Below are positions 1 through 9,910 of a stretch of DNA of 16,198 nucleotides, in pieces. Both the position numbers and the translations under genes were made by a program. The DNA is from Micractinium sp. NFX-FRZ (Eukaryota > Chlorophyta > Trebouxiophyceae > Chlorellales > Chlorellaceae). The notes under the pieces are model-generated. The model saw nothing but the letters and a program-made list of their open reading frames with translations, was not told the DNA's origin and made no database searches. The stretch's first letter is position 1; the number at the start of each line of letters is the position of its first letter. Where the stretch lies: assembly GCA_029339195.1 (NCBI GenBank), contig JAPTJF010000754.1, forward strand, positions 1-16,198. The letters are read 5' to 3'.

Positions 1-813
1 ATTGCTGGTGGGCGCACTCCAATCCTCCAGAGTGGCGGCGCTCTCGAGCACAAGCTTGGCGCCGGGCACGGGGCGCCGCCCGCGCAGCCCTGGGGGCAGC
101 GCAGCCGCATCCGACGGCGAGTCGGCCTGGGCAGCGGCGTGCACGGCGGGCCGCCGCTGTGCCTCTGCCGCGGCGCTGCCGAGCGGCACGGCAGGCGGCA
201 CAGCCGCCCCCGCCGCTGCGTCGCTGCTGCCGCTGGCTTTGCCCGACAGGGGGCTGCCGATGGCACTGCCGCCGGTGCTGGAGGCCTGGAGCTGCCAGGC
301 GGCCAGCGCTGCGCTGGCGCCCTCCTCGCCGTGTGAGAGGTCGCCGACGCTCGGATCCCGCCCAAACTCAAAACTGTCGGAGCGGTCGTGCGGTTTGAAG
401 GCAAAACCGCCTGCCTGCTGCTCCCCGTCCTCCTCCTCCTCTGCCGCCGCCGCCGCCGCCTCCCCCTCTGCCGGCCCACCCTCCGCCGCAGCTTGCTCTC
501 CGACAGCAGCCGCGGGGCGGCCATTTGGAGAGGGCACAGAGCAGGGGGCCTGCGCGTGGGTGTCGCTGCTGTGGTCGGACGCCGCCGCCGCCGCTGCTGC
601 AGAAGACGCCACGGCGCCTGCCTGCGCCGCCGCCAGGCTCATCTGCAGCTTGGGGTGCGCCCCCACGGCAGGGTGGGTGCCATCACCCCCGCTCCCAAAG
701 CCGGTCGCCACAGAGTCGATTGAACCAAAGGCGCTGCTGCTGGCATCCCCGGCGTCTGATGCTGCGCCGCTGGCATTGGAGCGCTCGCCGCTCAGGAGCC
801 AGCGGGGCGGCAG
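1..813 (-). other. Low-complexity insertion exon in the GH32 gene
   Basis: This last visible exon starts at the acceptor after position 814 with a whole codon and stays open for 271 codons to the edge. The peptide is rich in Ala, Gly, Ser and Pro, with an Ala run near [10 protein letters not shown] and an acidic patch [13 protein letters not shown], then [18 protein letters not shown]. None of it resembles GH32. In known members the strand after the WECP motif follows within a few tens of residues, so this looks like an insertion in a propeller loop, or the exon belongs to a differently spliced form. The open frame and its correct phase with the previous exon support coding. Confidence 0.65.
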
Positions 814-3800
814 CTGCGGCACGGGGAGGAAGCAGAGGGGATGGTGGGCAAGAAAAACACCCAAGGTGGGTGTCGTGATGATGTCGCGACAGGTGGGGAG
901 GCCAGCGGGGGAGGCAGATGCTCGCACCGCAGGCTGCTTGCCTCCCAGCCGCCACGCATGGGCCCACAAAACACCCCTCGCCTCCCAGCCGAATAAAAGA
1001 GCCCACAAAACACACACCCCGCCTCCCAGCCGCCATGCAAGGGCCCGCCCGGCCACCCACCGTTTTGTCGGGGGCCCGCAGCGTGCGCGGCACAGGGTCC
1101 AGCGGCACCAGCAGGGGGCACTCCCACACCACGCCCGTGTCTGTGTTCTGCGCCTCGCACAGCGTGCCCTCCAGCTCCCACCCTGCAGTGGCACACAGCA
1201 GTGGCACACAATTTTTAGGGTTCTGCCAACCTAGCGCCTCCTCAAGGCCAGACCGCCCCACCTTCCGGCGGTGGGCACGACTTGTAGCCAGCACGTGGTG
1301 CCTGCCTGGTAGCAGCGCCCACCACCACACACACCGACACCCTTGTTTCTGTTGGGAATCCGAGCAGCCCAACGCTGGCCCACCTTCCAGCAGTGAGCAC
1401 GACTTGTAGACCAGGGCGGTGCCTCCCTGCCCCTTGAGGCCCGACCCAATCAGCATGCGGATCTCTTGGGAGTAGCCGTTGGCTGAGAAGCCGCCGTCTG
1501 TGTTGGCTGCACACACGAAATGCACAGAGAATACAGGCATGTGGCGCGGCTCACGAGTATGACGACCATCATGCGCAGTGTTGGTGGATGCAAACCGCAA
1601 GCAGGCAGGTGAGGAGGGACCTTCTGCCTGCCGACAGGTGGCACTTGGAACGACCACTATAGGTACTGGGGACCAACAATCAACATGATCCACAAAGTGA
1701 ATGATATGCGCCACCCGGTGAGCCAACTTGTGCAAACTCGTGCAGTGGACCTTTTGTGACGAAAGAAAGAAAGCTTACCTGGCGCCGCTGCTGTGTTGGT
1801 CGTGAAAATGAATGGGTCACGCCAGCCGGTGAGCTGCAGGTCCGAAGGCGGCAGGTGCAGGAATGGCGACTCAATCTTGCGCCAGCGAATCAGCAAATCG
1901 TCATCTGAAGGCGGGGGCACATGGACAGAGCAAGGAGGGGGCGGGGGAGGGGAAGGTGTGAGTGGTTGGACCTAAGGATGGATGGCCTGTGAGAGGGTGC
2001 AGGAAGCGCCAATAGGCTTTGCGTCCGCAAATCAGGCGGTCGGTGTGTGGGGCAGGCACAGGGGATGGGAAAGACAGGAGGAAACGCGAAAGAAACTTTG
2101 TATAAGAACAGGAGGTGGTGAGTGGACAAGTGCAGGACTCCTGCTGCACCACTCAGCGCCAGGGTACTACACACCGTCACTTCACCCCTAGATATACACA
2201 TACACGGTACTACACACCGTCACTTCACCCCTAAACATACACACGGTATACACACCGTCGCTTCACCCCTAACCTCTCCCCTAACCTCTTGATGCGCTCC
2301 CTGTACCTGGGTCCTCCGGTACCGCCGCCATCTGGCTCTCCACCCACACCATGCCCAGGTCGTGCTCGGGAGGGGGCAGCGGGCCCGCCGCCTCGTTGCT
2401 GCGCAGGCGCACGCCGGTGTAGAGCAGGACCGGGGTGCCGTCGCTGTCGAGCACGCAGCTACAGGGGTCACCACGAGGAGGAGGGGGGAGGAGGGGGTAG
2501 CAATGTAGCTAAAGAGTAGAGGCAGCCTGTGCATGGTGTTGGGTAGCACTGGGGTGCTGTCGCGGTCGAGCACGCCGTTGCAGTGTTGACGTCTGGGGAC
2601 AGAGACGCGGGCAGCTGAGCATGATCTGTGCCGAGCAGCAGCCCACCAATCTGATTGCACTCACACCAAAAGACCATCAAAGCCAGCACCCACCTGCCGC
2701 TGAAGCAGCCGTCGGCGTCCAGCGTGCCGGGTGTGGGCACCAGCGCTGGCGGCAGGTGCTCCCAGTGCACCAGATCTGAGCTCACGGCGTGGCCCCACAC
2801 CTGGGGCGGGCGGACGGGCAGGCAGGCAGCGAGGCAGGAAGAGAAGAGGACAGGTGGTTACTAGTTGGGCTGAGGCAGGCTGGGGAAACAAGTGTCTTGG
2901 CAGATGCGAGGATGCCGGCAGGTTGGGAAGATGGCGAGGCAAATGCACCAGGTGGCACGCAAGAGCAGCCATGGCGTGGGCAGTCCAGGCAACAGCAGGG
3001 AGCCAGGGGCAGCATGAGGCAGCAGCGGGATGCCAGGGCGGGTGGCAGGCTTACGATGCCGAACGCCCACTCGCATGCGTTAGGCAGGTGCTGGTAGAAC
3101 CTGCGATGGCAAGACAGAGGCCAGCCATGCGACAGACAGTGAGGCGGCAAGGCGGGCAGAGCAGGCGGCAGGCGGGCAGGCTGCGACGGGGGCAGATGGA
3201 TGCAGCTGGCGGGTCGAGGGGGCTGCTGCACAGTTGGGGCGGCCCAACCGGCGGATGGCGCGAGAGGGACGGCGCCACGCGTGCAAGGCGCCATGCAGGA
3301 TTGTGCTGGCCAGCCTGGCCAGCCGCTGCTTGGCTGGCAGCTCCCCCTCTTCAGTCATGCCCATAGGTACTGCACCCTGCAACATGTACCACATGGCAGT
3401 GTGCAGTACCTCCCAGGGTATCTTGGGCACTTACATGTGGTATCTGCCTTTGTAGTACACGGGGCCTGCATGGGCAGGCAGCGATTGCACAAATGCGGGT
3501 TCACCAAAGCGATTGCCCAAAACGGGTGGCGCTCAAGGTGCGCTACATGCGGGATGCTAGCACGAAGGCCGGCGGCAGGTGCCAGGCACGCTGCCAGACA
3601 CGCCAGCAGCATCCAGGGACGCGCTCATTTGGTGGCAGCAGCCCGCTGTATCAGTGCCAACCACCGCAGCAGGAATGCTGCCCCCCTGTTGGTAACCTTC
3701 AGCGCCAATTTCCCATTGCCTTCCCTCCCAGTGGGCCCACCTGGTCCCCCGGTACCAGGTCACCCTGCATGGCACCACCTCGCCCCTTGCCGCCACCTCA

Positions 3801-4287
3801 GCTCACCGTTTGGGTCATTCATCCAGCCCTGCGGCGGGTGCACATGGAAACGGGGGCGGTCTGGATCCAGTGCCTGCAGCTGCTGCTCACGGGAAGGGGA
3901 GGGAGGCACAGAAGGGGTGCGCATGTGTGGAGGCTGTGCGAGGGGGGTGAGTGGTGAGGGCGCGCTCCGCATCGCAAAGAGCCTTCCGCCGCGGCACCAC
4001 GGCAGGCGGCATGGTGCCGGCAACAGGCTGGGACGTTGCGGGAGCAGGGAGTTGTCGGCAGCACAAGCTGGCGACGTTTCCTGGCGGGAGCGGGGCGGCA
4101 CGCGGCGGTAGCTCCCGCCGCTCCCGCCAGCGCTGGCGGCGGCGGCGGCGCAGACACAAAGGCGCACTGGCGGCGCAGGGGTAGATGCATGGCCAAGCGG
4201 CCCATCATGGCAGGTTTGCAAGAGCGGGAGGAGGGTCAAAACAGCCCAGCCCACCTGCTGCTGCCGAGCACTGCCTCCCCGCCCCAT
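1..4287 (-). CDS. GH32 beta-fructofuranosidase (invertase-like), partial, 9 exons in window
   Basis: The family hydrolyses terminal beta-fructosides such as sucrose. Exons on the minus strand: 4287-3807, 3465-3435, 3100-3055, 2800-2694, 2458-2307, 1904-1779, 1506-1384, 1182-1061 and 813-1 (open at the edge). All introns are GT-AG, phases agree, and 667 codons result. Seen motifs: WMNDPNG with nucleophile Asp158, then [48 protein letters not shown] with Asp302, [16 protein letters not shown] and WECP with acid/base Glu376. All three GH32 catalytic carboxylates are therefore present, but the Asp usual after WECP is Leu. The last blades and beta-sandwich are not seen and must lie left of the window. 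The first exon is open to ATG 4287. Residues 1-135 are not recognisable, with a hydrophobic run ([12 protein letters not shown]) at 12-23 that could be a signal anchor. A start at 4208 or 4205 plus an unseen intron is possible. The family call is secure; substrate and location are not. Confidence 0.9.
940..1050. repeat. Tandem repeat of about 40 bp, three copies, in a GH32 intron
   Basis: Copies begin with GCCTCCCAGCCG at 940, 980 and 1021, giving periods of 40 and 41 bases. Each continues with a variable piece and GCCCACAAAACAC or a shortened form of it. The third copy runs nearly up to the 5' splice site at 1060. It lies wholly in the intron between the exons ending at 1061 and starting at 813. 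Confidence 0.8.
1257..1287. repeat. Intronic copy of the neighbouring exon end plus its splice donor
   Basis: Positions 1257-1287 match 1379-1409 at 28 of 31 bases, and similarity continues with small indels to about 1305 and 1428. The source piece spans the 3' end of the GH32 exon 1506-1384 (YKSCSLLEG) and its donor. The copy would read [10 protein letters not shown] on the minus strand and keeps a GAAG|GTGGGG donor-like site after position 1262. It sits inside the intron just downstream of its source. Confidence 0.8.
2163..2274. repeat. Tandem minisatellite, about three copies, in a GH32 intron
   Basis: Three units start GGTACTACACACCGTC at 2163 and 2206 and GGTATACACACCGTCG at 2245. Each then has CTTCACCCCTA. 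Unit lengths are 43, 39 and about 30 bases. A short CCCCTAACCTCT echo follows to about 2289. It lies in the 402-base intron 1905-2306, close to that intron's 5' splice site. Confidence 0.85.
2536..2590. repeat. Intronic copy of the start of the next GH32 exon
   Basis: Positions 2536-2590 align without gaps to 2417-2471, 119 bases away, at 42 of 55 positions. The source is the acceptor and first codons of exon 2458-2307 ([14 protein letters not shown]); the copy would read [14 protein letters not shown] on the minus strand. The acceptor AG at 2460-2459 is AA in the copy (2579-2578), so the copy cannot be spliced at the matching place. Confidence 0.8.
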
Positions 4288-4320
4288 AGCGGCACGCCTC
4301 GCGGTTCTGCCTGGTGCCTC

Positions 4321-4480
4321 TGATCACTGGGCGCGTCTGATGAAGCTACGGGGAGCGCTGACCGCTGCCCAGGCCCCCGGTGGCCCTCCCCAAAAGAGTC
4401 TGCCGGGACGCGTTCCAGGGCGAAGCTGGGGAGCTCTGAGCCGGTAACTAAGTGATCAACAACATCAGTGACGCGCCTGA
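4321..4480. promoter_or_regulatory. Mirrored motif pairs in the divergent promoter
   Basis: Read on the minus strand, 4342-4321 gives CATCAGACGCGCCC followed by AGTGATCA. Read on the plus strand, 4451-4458 is AGTGATCA and 4463-4477 is CATCAGTGACGCGCC. The same two words therefore appear once per strand, facing each gene. No known factor is assigned. Confidence 0.4.
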
Positions 4481-4592
4481 CCGAAGTTAGGCGCCTGCAT
4501 GAACGTGCTCCGTGATGCGCAAGGGTTTCCTACATGGCAGCCGTGCCTTTTGCGAGCTGAGCCGTCCCACAAATCTCCAAAATCGCGTTCTT

Positions 4593-4599
4593 TATATAT
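4593..4599 (+). promoter_or_regulatory. TATA box of the Moco sulfurase gene
   Basis: TATATAT lies in an otherwise GC-rich region, 52 bases before ATG 4645. A transcription start 25-35 bases downstream would fall near 4620-4635. That would exclude the upstream in-frame ATG at 4612 and favour 4645 as the start codon, with a very short leader. Confidence 0.6.
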
Positions 4600-4644
4600 G
4601 GTTACCGTACGGTGCCTTGGAGAGGCCAGGAGCCAACCCCAGGA

Positions 4645-7600
4645 ATGGCGCCCGCGCTGCAGCTTTGGGGGCTCCCGCTGCTGGGGCTGGAGCTCAGCCT
4701 AGTGCAGCTCGTGCTTATTGCTGCCGCCCTGGCGGTGCTCACAGGTGAGCCCACACAGCTGCACCCCCTTTCCGCACACTTCCGCGGGTTTGGCTCCCTG
4801 ACCCCTCTGCGTCAAGTCCTGCTCGCTGCAGGTTTAGTGACGCGGGTCAGAATTTCTGGGGACAGCCCTCCGTGCACATCGCGCACTGCTGGGCAGTGCC
4901 TGCCGCCACTGCCACCGCCGCCGCCGCTGCCGCCGCCAGCTGGCGCAAAGTTTGGCGGCAACGCAGCCGAGGGCCGAATCGCAGAGGAGGAGCAGAGCGG
5001 CAGCCACAAAGCAGCAAGCACCTTGCAGCAGCCGAGCCCAGCACGGTCACCAGCGCAGTCACCGCCCGCTGGACCCGGGGGGTATCTGCCCGAGGTGGAG
5101 CAGCTTCGAGAGCGGGAGTTCCGGCGCCTGCAGGGCCGCGTGTATGCAGGTCAGCGGGGAAGGAGGGCCTGCAGCCATTTGCATGGGGTGTGCAGGCTTA
5201 GCAGTCACGGGGGGAAGGTGCCTGCCTGCTGGTGGGGGCTTTCTGCTGCCGCCTGCTGCCGCTCGTTGTGGCAGTGCTGGTGCTGTGCGCTGGAGTGCCC
5301 AGGCAAAGCGGCTGAGCCAGGTGTCAGTCGGGGGTCACCGCCCACGGCGGCTGCACAATGTGCCTGCCCGCCCACCCCATGCCACCACTGCCCCTTTTTC
5401 CCTCCCCCTGCTCATGCCTTCAGATTATGCCGGGGCTGCCCCATACTCGGAACGCCTGCTGTCTGACGTGCTCCAAGAACTGAGGTGGGTTGGGCTCTGC
5501 TGAGATGCAGGGAGGGTGGCGGGCCCTGGGCACACCATAGACCGCAGGCAGGTGCCTCAAAGTTGCAACGGCGTTGTGTGCTTGGCAGCCAGGAGGCTGC
5601 TGCAGCGGTGCGCCGTGCAACGCCACTCGCCTCAGCCTGTTACGTTGCTGGCATGTCCAGGCCCCAAGCCGCTCCCCAAGCCCGCTCTGCTTTCGTCTGT
5701 GCCTGCTCTTGCCCCCTTCCCAGCCGCCTTCTACCATGAGCGTCAGGACGCCGGCCCCCTCACCGCCTTTCTGCCCGCCCATGCAGCTCCAGCCTGCATG
5801 GCAACCCGCACAGCGAGGCAGGGTGGGGGGAGAGCCGGTCCGCTGCCGCCGACGCCGCCCGCCTGCTCACCCTGCAAGCGTGCGGGGCGGACCCAGAGCA
5901 GTATGAGTGCATCTTCACCTCAGGGGCCACAGGTGACCCTGTTTTTGGTGAATCTTTCAATGGTGATTCTTTCAAGCTGTTTGTAGAGGATGGAGGAAGG
6001 TTAGCTATCGGAAGCACACATAATGTGTTTGGGGCGGCACTACACATGCTGCTTCACCTTGGGGGCCATGGGGGGCACCAGTCTGTTTTACTGTAACAGG
6101 AGAGGAAGTTGACCGGCAACTGACTGAACAGTGGAGGGTGGGTGGCCATGCTGGTGAGTGTCAAGCCGGCACGTGACAGCAGGGCAGCTGTGGCGGGCAG
6201 GCAGGCGGGTCCTTTCCCCCCGCCTGCTTTGCGTCCCGCCGCCAACTGCCTCCTGCCTGCCCCTGGCGGCACCCCCTGCCCTGCAGCTGCCCTGAAGCTG
6301 GTGGGTGAGTCCTTCCCCTGGGGCCCAGGCAGTACATTCCTGTACCTGCGGGACAACCACAACAGCGTGCTGGGCGTGCGACAGCTGGCGGCGCAGCACG
6401 GTGCAGCGTGCACAGCAGCCGTGGAGCTGGAGGCGGCTGTGGGGGATGCCAGCAGCAGCGGCGGTGGCAGCGACAATGAGTGGCAGTTGGCACCCTGCGG
6501 CGCGGCGTCCGCTGCCGGGCTGGAGGCTGCGGCAGCAGCGGCCGCCGCCGCTTCCGCAGCTGCTGCTTCTGCCAGCAGTGGCAGCACAGAGCCTCAGCAC
6601 TTGTTTGCTTTTCCTTTAGAGAGCAACTTCTCTGGGGTGAGGTATGACCCTCGCCTGGCTACGGCAGTACAGAGCGGCAGCCTGCGGTACCGCCGGTGCG
6701 CTGCCAGCAGCGACGAGGGTGGAAGTGGGGAGAACTTGCATGGCGGCTGCAGTAGCAGCAGAGCTAGCATCGCGAGCAGCAGTGCAGCGGCGGCCACAGC
6801 AGCGCTGCCAGCAGGCCGCTGGCGGGTGCTGCTTGACTGTGCCAAGGTGTGTGCCAGCTCACCACCCAACTTGGCTGACCACCCAGCCGATTTTGCCGTG
6901 CTCTCTTACTACAAAATGTTTGGCTACCCGACAGGCAAGCGGGCGGGGTGGTGGATTCAGGTGGCAGGAGGCAGCCGGGGGTTTCAGGCGGAGCCCGGGG
7001 GCCGTGGAGGGTGGGCAGTAGGCAGATACGTTGAGTGCGTAGTCGGCATCAACTCCCATCAACTCGAACTTGAAACTTGATACTTGCAACCGTTGACGTC
7101 CCGCAGGGTTGGGCGCACTGCTTGTGAGGAAAGAGGCGCTGGGGTGCCTGCGGAAGCGGTACTTTGGAGGCGGTACCGTGGCGGTCTCCCTCGCCGACGA
7201 ACCCTTCCACAGGTCAGATGAAAATGGGGGGTGGTTGGGTGAATGAGCAGACGAGTGGGTGGGGAGTGAGGGTGAGGGCTGCCTGCACCACACGGTGCGA
7301 TCCATCGCACGCGATTGGTGCAGGCAGGAGGGGGCGGCAGGCACCAAGGCAGCAGGCACAGCATCGAGGCGCCGGCGATTTGCTGCATGTGTGCCGCTGC
7401 TTGCGGCCGCCCTGTGCCGCTCCCGCGGTACAAGTCTGCGTCTGAAGAAAGCGCCCCGCTGGCTTGCTTGCCACTCCCCTCCTGCCCCTGCCCCTCTGCA
7501 GCCTGCGGCCCGGCCCTGCAGGCTGGGAGGACGGCACCTCGTCTTTCCTGGACTTTCCAGCTGTGGCCGCAGGCCTGCGCTTCATCCAGCGCCTAGGCGG

Positions 7601-9862
7601 CTTCCCAGCCGTGGCAGGTGATGCACGGCGCAAGGCCTGCTTTGGGGCGCTCTGCCGCCTCGCCGCCGCACTGCCTGAGCCACCCCCTCGCAGACGCCTG
7701 TCTCTATGCCCCCTAACACTGTACTGTATCGGCTCGCTTCCTCAGTCCCTGGCGGGGCCGAACAGACCTAGAGCCGCCTGTTAACAGGGCCCCGGTGCCT
7801 GGTGGCAGCTGTGCACTGGTCCCAGCTCAGCAGCCTGAAAAGAACAGATTATTAGTCTGATGGATTGGGAATCAAACAGCTGCCATGTGTGCTTCCCCCT
7901 CTATGCACCGGTGCCATTCGCAGGGCACTCGGCCGCTGTGGCCGCCAGCCTGGCATGCCAGCTGAGCACGCTGCGCCACTGGAACGGCGCCCCCGTGTGC
8001 GTGCTGTACGGCGCGCATCGGACCCAGCAGCAGACCGCAGGGACCAAGCATGCACAGCATGCACAGCAGCAGCCGCAGCAGGGACAGCAGCAGCAGCAGC
8101 AGCAGCAGCAGGGACGGCCGCAGCCACGTGGGCATGAGCAGCGGCAGCTGCCGCCTGGGGTGTGCGGGCAGGGCCCGGTTGTGGCGTTCAACCTGCTGCG
8201 GGCCGACGGCTCCTTTGTTGGGTACAGGTGCGTGAATGTGGCTGCGCCAGCTGCTTCTAGGGCGGGGCTTCCCATGCCTTCCGGTGCATGGGCTTGCTGC
8301 GCCTTGCCACTGCCTTCAAGTGTTCCCTGCACTGGGCTTGTGGGTTGCCCACTTTCTTGTGCCTCTTGCAGTGCCTGCGCTTGCATACCTGAGGCTGCCC
8401 GCCCCACACCCACTCCCTGCGCATGCCCACCCTCCCACCTCTTCTGCCTCCCTTCCTAATGATAATGTTGCAGGGAGGTGGAAAAGCTGGCCAGCCTGGC
8501 CGGCATCCAGCTGCGCACCGGCTGCATGTGCAACCCGGGTGCCTGCGCTGCGGCGCTGGGCCTCACCGCTGCAGGTGACTGGGAGGGTAGGGCAGGCGGG
8601 GGGGGGGGCGTGCGTGCCTGTGCCAGCCGTAGCCCACCTGGCATGGCAGCTGGGAGGCGTCCCGCATGCCTGCCGGCAGCACAGCCCCTGCCCCTTTCAC
8701 ATCCCATAACTGAGCACATGCGGGCCAAAATGGAGGTGCGGGTCCCATGTTGTGCGCCACGTGTGCCAGGCCACCAAATAGGCATGACTCCCTAACGTCC
8801 GCCGCCTGGCCTGCCTCTTCATACCTCCCTCACTCACCTGCTTCCTTTCAGACATGCGGGCCAACTTTGAGGCGGGCCACGTGTGCTGGGACGATCATGA
8901 CGTGCTCAGCGGGCGGCCCACCGGGGCGGTGCGCGCCTCCTTTGGTTACGCCTCAACCCTGGGAGATGCAGCCGCCGTTGCTGCGCTGGTGCAGCGGTTC
9001 TTTGTCGAGGCGGCGCCTGGGGCAGAGGCAGCTTCCTCGGCAGGCCCAGCGGCAGCAGTTGCGGAGGCGGTACCAATGGAAGGCTCAGCGACAGCGGCAG
9101 CGGCGGCAGGGCTGGCGACAGGTCGCGGCACGGCAGTGGGAGCAGGCGTGCACTCAGCTGCTGCCAAGGCGGCAGCACAGGCGGCAGCAGACGTGGCGCC
9201 CGCTGCAGCATCAGCGTCAGCTGCACAGGTGGCAGCCGCGGCAGGGCAGCCATTTGGCCCTGCCCTGCAGCCCGCACTCACAGCAGCAGTCGCAGCAGCA
9301 GCGCCCGGCAGTAGCTGCGGCACCCTGCAGAGCCTTTGGCTGTATCCCATCAAGTCCTGCCGCGGCTTCTCTCCTGCCACCTGGCCCCTGGGTGAGTCAC
9401 GCTGCCCAGTAGTGGTGCAGCGGGCACAAGGCTGGCTGGGCGGGCATGGGCATGAGCATGGGATGGTTTGCTTCCTTTCTGAGAGCAGGGAGGCGGGGCA
9501 GGAGGGCGGGCAAATTGGCTGAGAATCAGGGCACGCGGAGGCAAGCGTTCCAGCATGAGCGGCCTGGTTTGCTTATAACGCCACGGGTTTTGACCCGCAC
9601 AACCGCTCCCTGCAGGCCCCACCGGCCTGTCGTACGACCGCTGCTGGGCGCTGGTGGACAGCGGCGGCGCCACGCTGCGCCTGAAGAAGCACCCAGCCCT
9701 GGCCGGCATCTCTACTGCCGTCGACCTCCCCCGCCGCCTGCTGCTGGTCTCGGCCCCGGGGGAGGCACAAGTGCTGGAGGTGCCGCTTCCTGTCGGGCAC
9801 CTGCCAGGCCGCGGCCTGCCGGGAAGCAGCAGCAGCAACGACGACGTCAGCGCTGCCGTTGT

Positions 9863-9910
<48 letters not shown>

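Larger units (their letters stand above)
4288..4644. promoter_or_regulatory. Divergent promoter region between the GH32 and Moco sulfurase genes
   Basis: The two genes point away from each other across 357 bases, taking ATG 4287 (minus) and ATG 4645 (plus). A TATA box faces right, but none is clear on the left-facing side. The region is less GC-rich near 4560-4610. Two short motifs, AGTGATCA and CATCAG..ACGCGCC, occur on both strands in it. Confidence 0.6.

Noticed and set aside
2..1234. 410-codon open frame on the plus strand
   Set aside because: It lies antisense to the GH32 exons at 1-813 and 1061-1182, whose phase and catalytic motif are supported. Its peptide is Ala/Ser/Pro-rich with no recognisable domain, as expected of a GC-rich shadow.
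683..1735. 350-codon unspliced minus-strand frame
   Set aside because: It reads through three GH32 introns that happen to stay open. Only 1506-1384 and 1182-1061 are coding in this frame, and the part below 813 is in a different frame from the long open exon.
2265..2289. CCCCTAACC repeats resembling telomeric CCCTAAA
   Set aside because: There are only two irregular units, continuous with the local minisatellite, inside a GH32 intron.
4612..4644. Upstream in-frame ATG for the Moco sulfurase
   Set aside because: It lies only about 13 bases past the TATA box, probably before the transcription start. ATG 4645 is better placed.
5947..5977. Short direct repeat TGGTGAATCTTTCAA / TGGTGATTCTTTCAA
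   Set aside because: It is a single 15-base duplication within Moco sulfurase intron 4, without further structure.
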